Source: Chryseobacterium takakiae
Lineage (GTDB): Bacteria; Bacteroidota; Bacteroidia; Flavobacteriales; Weeksellaceae
Length of the DNA stretch: 64,000 nt
Assembly (NCBI RefSeq): GCF_900129385.1
Contig: NZ_FQVO01000003.1
Coordinates: forward strand, 124,001 to 188,000
Direction of reading: 5' to 3'
Below, in pieces: positions 1-5,541 of this stretch. The first letter of the stretch is position 1. Every line of letters starts with the position of its first letter. A program made the translations under genes and the position numbers. The notes under the pieces are model-generated. The model searched no databases and had not been told where the DNA came from. It worked only from the letters and a program-made list of their open reading frames with translations.

Positions 1-179
1 ATTTGATTTCCAAAATGATGAATGTTTATGACAAAATCATTTATCCCGAAATTTTTTAAATATTTAATATTTCTTTCCAAAAGCGGAATATCATTCACTT
101 TTGCCAATGCTTTCGGGTGATGTTCGGTAAATGGTTTCAGTCTTGTGCCTTTGCCGGCAGCGAAAATTAACGCTTTCAT
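1..179 (-). CDS. Sugar-1-phosphate nucleotidyltransferase, MurU-like (partial, 3' end outside window)
   Basis: The reading frame opens with ATG at 179 and runs leftward off the window, so only about 59 N-terminal residues are visible. They show the nucleotide-binding signature of the NTP_transferase family (FAAGKGTRLKPFT near residues 6-18), followed by HPKALAKVNDIPLLE, where the conserved lysine contacts the sugar phosphate. The family makes NDP-sugars from sugar 1-phosphates. The neighbours are a RapZ-type domain and an AmgK-like kinase. In Pseudomonas, AmgK and MurU work in sequence (MurNAc to MurNAc-1-P to UDP-MurNAc), so MurU-like uridylyltransferase is the favoured reading. Mannose-1-phosphate guanylyltransferase or glucose-1-phosphate transferase cannot be excluded from this fragment. 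Confidence 0.8.
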   Translation of the reverse strand, partial: MKALIFAAGKGTRLKPFTEHHPKALAKVNDIPLLERNIKYLKNFGINDFVINIHHFGNQ

Positions 180-260
180 TGTTTAGAATTGATAAGTGAT
201 GAATGATGATTGATATCTATAAAAAAGGGTTAAAATCATTTATAAATTATCGCTTATCAT

Positions 261-668
261 TTATGAATTAAGTTGATGCTGTTCGTCATGGTGAAGGCTT
301 ATTTCTACTTTATCACCATATTTTTCCTCAATAAAATGGGCTATTTTTATGGCGGAATATACGGACCTGTGCTGTCCTCCGGTACACCCGAAATTGATCT
401 GAAGGTTCTCAAATCCTCTTTCCAGGTAATTGTCTATGTTGATGGAAATAAGGTTTTTGATAAGATCTAAAAATTTAGGCATATCGGTTTTTGTTTCGAG
501 AAATTCCTGAACACCGATATCATTGCCGGTCTGGATTTTATATTCTTCAATTCTCCCGGGATTCACGATACCGCGGCAGTCGAATGTAAAACCGCCTCCG
601 TTGCCTGTTGTGTCTTTGGGAATTCCACCTTTTTTATAGGAAAAACTGTGTATGTCGATGTGTAGCAT
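261..668 (-). CDS. Stand-alone RapZ C-terminal domain protein
   Basis: This 135-residue protein matches only the C-terminal half of RapZ, the part that senses glucosamine-6-phosphate and binds sRNA in E. coli. Visible hallmarks are SFSYKKGGIP at 8-17, FDCRGIVNPG at 29-38 (FDVRFLPNP in E. coli) and the anion-binding loop FGCTGGQHRSVY at 93-104. The N-terminal P-loop nucleotide-binding domain of full-length RapZ is absent, so it is not an NTPase. It lies between the nucleotidyltransferase and the AmgK-like kinase on the same strand. A role as amino-sugar-phosphate sensor or accessory protein for cell-wall sugar salvage is inferred from context; RNA binding is unproven. The start is the ATG at 668. 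Confidence 0.88.
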   Translation of the reverse strand: MLHIDIHSFSYKKGGIPKDTTGNGGGFTFDCRGIVNPGRIEEYKIQTGNDIGVQEFLETKTDMPKFLDLIKNLISINIDNYLERGFENLQINFGCTGGQHRSVYSAIKIAHFIEEKYGDKVEISLHHDEQHQLNS

Positions 669-717
669 TTCTATTTTATTTAATTTATTTAACCATTAAG
701 GTTTTGTTTATTTTTTT

Positions 718-784
718 TGTCATTCCGTAGGAATCTAAGTTCTACCTTAAAAGATCCTTCGACTGCTTCGCGCTCAGGATGACA
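718..784. repeat. Short intergenic element with inverted TGTCAT/ATGACA ends
   Basis: Between the RapZ-domain gene and the AmgK-like gene is a 67-base stretch that begins TGTCATTCC and ends AGGATGACA, so its ends are short inverted repeats. The right half contains TTCGACTGCTTCGCGCTCAGG, which is richer in G+C than the flanks. It resembles the small palindromic intergenic repeats often scattered in Flavobacteriia genomes. Only one copy is visible here, so repeat status is inferred. Confidence 0.4.
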
Positions 785-842
785 TCGTCAATTTTCAAAT
801 AATTTCAATTAATGTCAATCTGAACTTGTCAAAGGCTATTTT

Positions 843-1856
843 TTATTTTAATAGCCCTTCAATTTTTAACCGGGTTTTCGGCAGGTTGAGCTGTCCTATT
901 ACTTTTTTCAGTTCGGGATAATTTTTCATATTCTCCCAACTGTCTGCAAATGTTGTAATATTTTCAATTCCTTTTTCAATACTTGATATGAAATGTGTCT
1001 TTCTTTGGATCAAACCTCTGAAGCCATATGCTCCGAGTACCTGTAGAAAACGCATTAATTGAAGTGGTTTTATGGATTTTTTTAAATCCTGTTTTGTAGT
1101 TTCGCTCTCAAATTGATGGATGTAAAAATTCAGCATCTCATTTTTAAAGTCTTCCGGAAAATTGGCTTTTGCCTGAAACAAAAATGAGATTACATCATAC
1201 ATGAAAGGTCCTTTCATAGCAGATTGATAATCAATGAATGAAACCTTATTCAGTTTATTCACCATTATATTTCTGGACTGAAAATCGCGGATCATCAAAC
1301 CTTTGGGTTCAAGACTTTCTATCAATACGGCTATTTTTTTAAACTCTTTCAGCAAAGCAGATTTGTGATATTCCAGTTCGAGAACATCGGCCACAAAATT
1401 TTTAAAATAATAAAGATCATGAATGACGGGAAGCTCATCATAGCTTTCGTATTCAAAGGCTTTTTTAAAGTTGATTTTATCCTGCGTGGCTATCTGCAGC
1501 TGATAAAGCTTTTCCAAGGACTGCTGAACTAAGTTTTTTACATTTTCAGACAAACCTTCTTTGGTGATGATATCAGAAAGGGTGTTTTCTCCCAGATATT
1601 CCTGGATATACATTTTCCGGTCTTCAGAAACAGCAAAAATCGCAGGTGTATTGAGTTTTAGATCCGAAAATATTTTCGAATAATACAGAAAACTTTCATT
1701 TTCTGCAATATTTTCATTGTAAGTAATTATAAACTTTTTGTCGGCTTTAGCGAAAAAATTTACTCTCGAGGAGCCACTTTGAGCTAGCATGATAAACTCA
1801 GAAGACTTTTTTTCTGTAATATTTTCAAAAAACCGTTTAGCGTTCTCAACATTCAT
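843..1856 (-). CDS. Aminoglycoside phosphotransferase-family kinase, AmgK-like
   Basis: This 337-residue protein has the APH/choline-kinase fold signature. The catalytic loop is IRDFQSRNIM (D191 and N196; the usual HxD histidine is arginine, R190), and the metal-binding aspartate is in SFIDYQSA (D209). The family phosphorylates small hydroxyl substrates. With a RapZ-type sensor and a nucleotidyltransferase next to it, an anomeric MurNAc/GlcNAc kinase like AmgK is the best guess. The longest open frame starts with TTG at 1862, but an ATG two codons later (1856) sits just after a TATATTTG box at 1865-1872, so ATG 1856 is chosen. It is divergent from xrtF, with only 48 bases between start codons. 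Confidence 0.82.
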   Translation of the reverse strand: MNVENAKRFFENITEKKSSEFIMLAQSGSSRVNFFAKADKKFIITYNENIAENESFLYYSKIFSDLKLNTPAIFAVSEDRKMYIQEYLGENTLSDIITKEGLSENVKNLVQQSLEKLYQLQIATQDKINFKKAFEYESYDELPVIHDLYYFKNFVADVLELEYHKSALLKEFKKIAVLIESLEPKGLMIRDFQSRNIMVNKLNKVSFIDYQSAMKGPFMYDVISFLFQAKANFPEDFKNEMLNFYIHQFESETTKQDLKKSIKPLQLMRFLQVLGAYGFRGLIQRKTHFISSIEKGIENITTFADSWENMKNYPELKKVIGQLNLPKTRLKIEGLLK

Positions 1857-1864
1857 AAGCAAAA

Positions 1865-1872
1865 CAAATATA
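1865..1872 (-). promoter_or_regulatory. -7 promoter box for the AmgK-like gene
   Basis: TATATTTG on the minus strand fits the Bacteroidota -7 consensus TAnnTTTG. It ends 8 bases before ATG 1856, so the mRNA would have a leader of only a few bases. No clear -33 TTG is seen. Confidence 0.55.
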
Positions 1873-1892
1873 GTAAATTACAGCTTAATTTC

Positions 1893-1900
1893 TATCTTTG
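1893..1900 (+). promoter_or_regulatory. -7 promoter box for xrtF
   Basis: TATCTTTG fits TAnnTTTG and ends four bases before the xrtF ATG at 1905, which implies a leaderless transcript. It faces away from the box at 1865-1872, making a very compact divergent promoter. Confidence 0.55.
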
Positions 1901-1904
1901 TTAC

Positions 1905-2426
1905 ATGTTAAAGGATTTTAAACCGGTGCTAAACATTTTGTTGCGCTTCGTCATTGTGTACGTGGTGTTGCTCCTTGCTTACCAGTATTACCTGAATAGT
2001 TTCCGCTATCAAGGTCTTGATCCTTTCTCGCGTCTCATTACGGAACAGGTAAAAGATGTTCAGAATTATCTAGGGTATCCTACTCAGCTTTATGATGATA
2101 TAAAGGGAGAGCAGGTTTATTTTTATGTAAAAAATTTTTATCCTACCCGAATGGTGGAAGGATGCAATGCAATATCAGTCATGATTCTTTTTACAGCATT
2201 TATCTTTGCTTTCTATAAAGGTTTTAAAACTTTTGTTTTCATGCTGGCAGGACTGATGGTGCTTTACATAATGAACCTGTTCCGGATTGTAGCTCTGAAT
2301 ATTGTAATGACTGATTACAAGCAGTACGGTAAAGCCTTTCATGATTTTGTTTTCCCGGCGGTTATTTACGGAACTGTTGTCCTCCTCTGGCTGGTCTGGA
2401 TAAAATTCTTTGCTTTAAAAAAATGA
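1905..2426 (+). CDS. xrtF: Exosortase family protein XrtF
   Basis: This 173-residue polytopic membrane protein carries the three catalytic residues of exosortases, each in a recognisable block: Cys87 in VEGCNAISV, Arg127 in NLFRIVALN and His146 in AFHDFVFP. Hydrophobic segments lie near 9-28, 88-106, 108-126 and 150-170. Exosortases are transpeptidase-like membrane enzymes that process proteins with a C-terminal sorting signal; XrtF is the short Flavobacteriia type. The next gene overlaps by four bases (ATGA) and encodes the usual partner. No substrate with an obvious exosortase signal is seen in this window; the large secreted proteins nearby carry T9SS domains instead. Confidence 0.9.
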   Translation: MLKDFKPVLNILLRFVIVYVVLLLAYQYYLNSFRYQGLDPFSRLITEQVKDVQNYLGYPTQLYDDIKGEQVYFYVKNFYPTRMVEGCNAISVMILFTAFIFAFYKGFKTFVFMLAGLMVLYIMNLFRIVALNIVMTDYKQYGKAFHDFVFPAVIYGTVVLLWLVWIKFFALKK

Positions 2427-2857
2427 AAATTCTTAGCTGGTTTGTCGTTATTTTAGGTGTTTTCGGTCTTATCGCCGTACGGGTTTTGGAGGACAGGCTT
2501 TTTTATGACCCTTTCCTTGATTATTTTCGCGAAGTCAATAAAAACCAGCATTTTCCTGATTTTGAATGGGGGAAGCTGATAGCCGGTAATCTGTTCAGGT
2601 TTTTTCTAAATCTTTTCTTCTCCTGTTTAATTATTCATTTCTGGTTCAATAATAAACGGTGGACTATACAGGGAGCTTTTTTAATGGTCATTGTTTTTGC
2701 CATTACTTTTCCAATTTATCTCTATTGTATTTCTGATCGGTTTGAGTCGGGTTATCTCTTTTCTTTCTATATGAGAAGGTTTGTGATCCAGCCTTTGATT
2801 TTATTACTCATTATTCCTTTGTTTTATTATCGAAAAAGGGTAATGGAGCAGAGATAG
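2423..2857 (+). CDS. Exosortase F system-associated membrane protein
   Basis: A 144-residue membrane protein starting at the ATG that overlaps the xrtF stop codon by four bases, so the two are translationally coupled. It has an N-terminal hydrophobic segment (about 5-21), then DRLFYDPFLDYFR, and three further membrane segments (about 50-72, 80-102 and 117-135). A small protein of this kind accompanies XrtF in Flavobacteriia; its biochemical role is unknown. The protein has no recognisable catalytic motif. Identification rests mainly on size, topology and position next to xrtF. Confidence 0.8.
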   Translation: MKILSWFVVILGVFGLIAVRVLEDRLFYDPFLDYFREVNKNQHFPDFEWGKLIAGNLFRFFLNLFFSCLIIHFWFNNKRWTIQGAFLMVIVFAITFPIYLYCISDRFESGYLFSFYMRRFVIQPLILLLIIPLFYYRKRVMEQR

Positions 2858-2936
2858 AAGTATAACTAATTTAAATTCTTACTAGAAATACAGTCTTCGA
2901 CAAACCAAGAATTGTGATGATTGATAATTACAAATA

Positions 2937-3935
2937 TCATTCTGCCGTATGCTTATCAACGCAGGTTACATTTTCCGGAGTCCAGGTTACTCTTTTTACA
3001 AAATCCCGTTCTCGAACGGGGCAGTCGGCAATCTGGCAAATAGGGCATGAGATAGGCTTACAGTCGTCCATATGAAAATTAAACTCCACGCTTCTTTTGG
3101 TATTTTTTGCCAGAAGAATAATCATTTTTTCCATTTCATTGTGCGCATCGCGAAGGCTGTAATACCAGGGTAATGTAATATGGGCGTCGATGTGGAGATT
3201 GGCACCAAACTGCTGGATTTTCATGTTGTGAACATCGATCCATTCCGTGCGGCGGTTTTCTTCCAGAACTTTAATAATCTGATTCAGAAGATCTGGATCC
3301 TGCTCGTCCATAATCCCGCTTAGCGATTTACGAATAATTTTATAGCCTATAATGATGATGTAAAAACCGAAGAATAGTGCAACAACGGAATCCAGCCAAT
3401 AAATTTTGGTAAAATAGACCACAATCAAACTAACCACTACACCCAATGTGGTAATGGTATCGGATTGAAGATGTTTTCCGGATGAAATAAGAACATGTGA
3501 ATTTTCGTGCTTGCCTTTTTTAATGGAAATATATCCTAAAAGATAATTGATGATTGCGGTCGCGGCGATAATGGCAATTCCCCAGTCGAGTTTTTGAAGG
3601 ACTTTTCCAACAATCAAGCTATTGATTCCCTCATAAATGATCATAATACCTGCGATGGCGATCAGGGCGCCCTCGATTCCTGATGTTACAAACTCTACTT
3701 TTCCATGTCCGTAGGGATGGTCTTCGTCCTTAGGTTTCGCTGCTAAATATAAAGAATACAGTCCCATAAATGCACTGATAACATTGACAATGCTTTCCAT
3801 GGCGTCGGAAAATACGGCATCTGAACTGGTGAGCTTCCAGGCTATGATTTTCGCTATAAAAAGAATGACTCCAAAAGCGGCAATAAGCTTCTGAAAGGCC
3901 AATTTATCTTTATTATTACTTTTCTGAATGTTCAT
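2937..3935 (-). CDS. Cation diffusion facilitator (CDF) family metal efflux transporter
   Basis: A 332-residue CDF-family protein. Two metal-site signatures are visible: SDAMESIVNV in the second membrane helix and HLQSDTITTLGV in the fifth. Between them is the family loop DEDHPYGHGKVEF. About six membrane helices cover residues 15-205, followed by the cytoplasmic metal-sensing domain with IDAHITLPW. The C-terminal tail is cysteine-rich (CKPISCPICQIADCP), which may bind metal. The family exports Zn2+, Fe2+, Co2+ or Cd2+ in exchange for protons; the specific metal cannot be told. It lies downstream of asd, but a terminator hairpin at 3945-3977 separates the two genes. Confidence 0.9.
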   Translation of the reverse strand: MNIQKSNNKDKLAFQKLIAAFGVILFIAKIIAWKLTSSDAVFSDAMESIVNVISAFMGLYSLYLAAKPKDEDHPYGHGKVEFVTSGIEGALIAIAGIMIIYEGINSLIVGKVLQKLDWGIAIIAATAIINYLLGYISIKKGKHENSHVLISSGKHLQSDTITTLGVVVSLIVVYFTKIYWLDSVVALFFGFYIIIIGYKIIRKSLSGIMDEQDPDLLNQIIKVLEENRRTEWIDVHNMKIQQFGANLHIDAHITLPWYYSLRDAHNEMEKMIILLAKNTKRSVEFNFHMDDCKPISCPICQIADCPVRERDFVKRVTWTPENVTCVDKHTAE

Positions 3936-3944
3936 AGGTTTGAT

Positions 3945-3977
3945 AAAAAAAAGAATCTCAATTCTGAGACTCTTTTT
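3945..3977 (-). terminator. Rho-independent terminator after asd
   Basis: GAATCTCA (3953-3960) pairs with TGAGACTC (3965-3972) around a 4-base loop, with A/T runs on both sides. Read on the minus strand it ends in eight T residues. It ends only ten bases before the start codon of the CDF transporter, so it also lies in that gene's upstream region. Confidence 0.75.
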
Positions 3978-3989
3978 ATGTTTGTTAGT

Positions 3990-4982
3990 TTATACTAAGT
4001 TGTTGGCTGCAAGATATTCTGCGATCTGTACTGCGTTGGTTGCAGCGCCTTTCCGCAGATTGTCTGCCACAATCCAGAGATTCAGGGTCTTGGGTTGTGA
4101 GAGATCCCGTCTTATCCTTCCTACAAAAACTTCATCTTTTCCTTCGGAATAAAGAGGCATCGGATATTCGTTGTTTTTCACGTTGTCCACCACTACAACA
4201 CCCGGAGTTTCGGATAAGATTTTTCTTACTTCATCAAGGTCAAACTCATTTTCAAACTCAATGTTCACACTTTCCGAGTGGCCTCCCTGAACGGGAACAC
4301 GTACTGCGGTTGCTGTAAGGTTAAAAGTATCGTCCCCTAAAATTTTCTTAGGTTCCTTCATCAGCTTAATCTCTTCTTTGGTATAATCATCATCTGCAAA
4401 AACGTCGCAGTGAGGAAGAGCATTTTTGAAGATCTGATAAGGATATACTTTGGCAATGGTTTCATCTCCGCTGATCTCGGAATTCAGCTGGTCTACAGCT
4501 GCTTTACCGGTACCTGTTACAGACTGGTAGGTAGAAACGATTACTCTTTTCAGATCATATTTTTTATTTAACGGTCCTAAAACCATCACCAGCTGAATGG
4601 TAGAACAGTTTGGGTTGGCAATGATTTTATCTTCTTTTGTCAATACATCTGCATTGATTTCCGGAACGACAAGCTTTTTATCAGGATCCATTCTCCATGC
4701 GGAAGAGTTGTCGATCACGGTTGTTCCTGCTTCGGCAAAAAGCGGCGCAAACTCGAGTGATGTAGAACCTCCGGCGGAAAAAATGGCAATATCAGGTTTG
4801 GCAGCTATAGCGTCTTTCATGCTTACAATCGTAAATTCTTCCTGTTTATACTTCACCTTCTTACCAACAGATTTTTCGGATGCTACCGGGATTAATTCTG
4901 TGACAGGGAAGTTTCTCTCCTCGAGAACTTTAAGCATAACTTGTCCAACCATTCCTGTTGAACCTACTACAGCTACTTTCAT
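3990..4982 (-). CDS. asd: Aspartate-semialdehyde dehydrogenase
   Basis: A 330-residue enzyme that reduces L-aspartyl-4-phosphate to L-aspartate-4-semialdehyde with NADPH, the branch step to lysine/diaminopimelate, threonine and methionine. The N-terminal Rossmann motif VVGSTGMVGQ is at residues 5-14. The catalytic cysteine is C126 in NPNCSTIQ and the acid/base histidine is H235 in VQGGHSESV. Length and motifs fit the bacterial Asd family. It lies 32 bases downstream of the small membrane protein gene on the same strand and is followed by a strong terminator. Confidence 0.97.
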   Translation of the reverse strand: MKVAVVGSTGMVGQVMLKVLEERNFPVTELIPVASEKSVGKKVKYKQEEFTIVSMKDAIAAKPDIAIFSAGGSTSLEFAPLFAEAGTTVIDNSSAWRMDPDKKLVVPEINADVLTKEDKIIANPNCSTIQLVMVLGPLNKKYDLKRVIVSTYQSVTGTGKAAVDQLNSEISGDETIAKVYPYQIFKNALPHCDVFADDDYTKEEIKLMKEPKKILGDDTFNLTATAVRVPVQGGHSESVNIEFENEFDLDEVRKILSETPGVVVVDNVKNNEYPMPLYSEGKDEVFVGRIRRDLSQPKTLNLWIVADNLRKGAATNAVQIAEYLAANNLV

Positions 4983-5014
4983 TGATTTGTTTAAAAATTA
5001 TTTATGTTAATATA

Positions 5015-5455
5015 TTATGCCCCGAAGACTCTTGTCCACGGGAACGCGAATGCAAATAAACCTACCGCGATCAGTCCCATAATCACCACTCCTAAAGAGA
5101 TGGTAGGGTTGGCTTTTACTTTTTTGTTGACGATCGTCATTAAAACGGCCGCAATCAGCATAGAAAACGGATGTTCTACATATTGGAACCTTGCGTAAGA
5201 ATCACTCATTAAGGTTCCTGAATCCAGAGCTGCTTTAAAGCCTGGTGAAAAAATTAACAGCAAGCAAATTCCCACTAAAAACTGAACGTGAAAGAAAATC
5301 ATCGTGAAAAGTGTTGTTTTCTTCAAGAATTTGTTCACTTTACCGCTGAAACCAAACATAACCGTTAAAAGGGCAACGGTAAATAAAGCGACTAAAACTA
5401 ATTCTAAATACCCGAAGCCTTTGTGGGCGCTAAGGAAAATTTTGTAAAAATCCAT
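5015..5455 (-). CDS. Four-helix membrane protein of unknown function
   Basis: A 146-residue hydrophobic protein with four predicted membrane helices (about 14-35, 46-70, 92-110 and 118-142). Histidines at H11 (SAHKGFGY), in FFHVQFL in the second helix and in EHPFS before the third could coordinate haem or metal, in the style of small cytochrome b-like proteins, but this is only a suggestion. It is not a ribosomal protein. It has its own promoter box at 5484-5491 and lies 32 bases upstream of asd. Confidence 0.75.
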   Translation of the reverse strand: MDFYKIFLSAHKGFGYLELVLVALFTVALLTVMFGFSGKVNKFLKKTTLFTMIFFHVQFLVGICLLLIFSPGFKAALDSGTLMSDSYARFQYVEHPFSMLIAAVLMTIVNKKVKANPTISLGVVIMGLIAVGLFAFAFPWTRVFGA

Positions 5456-5483
5456 ATCCTAATTTTTTCTTTTTTAAAGTACA

Positions 5484-5491
5484 CAAATATA
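5484..5491 (-). promoter_or_regulatory. -7 promoter box for the 5015-5455 gene
   Basis: TATATTTG on the minus strand, about 28 bases upstream of the ATG at 5455. It lies just past the terminator of the TonB receptor gene, as expected for a new transcription unit. Confidence 0.5.
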
Positions 5492-5493
5492 AC

Positions 5494-5519
5494 AAAAATC
5501 CCGGCGAAAAGCCGGGATT
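5494..5519 (-). terminator. Rho-independent terminator of the TonB receptor gene
   Basis: AATCCCGGC (5497-5505) and GCCGGGATT (5511-5519) form a perfect nine-base-pair stem with a five-base loop. On the minus strand it is followed by a T run. It sits 22 bases after the receptor stop codon. Confidence 0.88.
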
Positions 5520-5541
5520 GATATTGAGAAAATCTAATTTA

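Noticed and set aside
1860..1862. TTG start for the AmgK-like gene
   Set aside because: An ATG lies two codons later and fits the promoter box and the family N-terminus.
5015..5455. Ribosomal protein L27 label sometimes given to such small membrane proteins
   Set aside because: The protein has four membrane helices and no L27 features.
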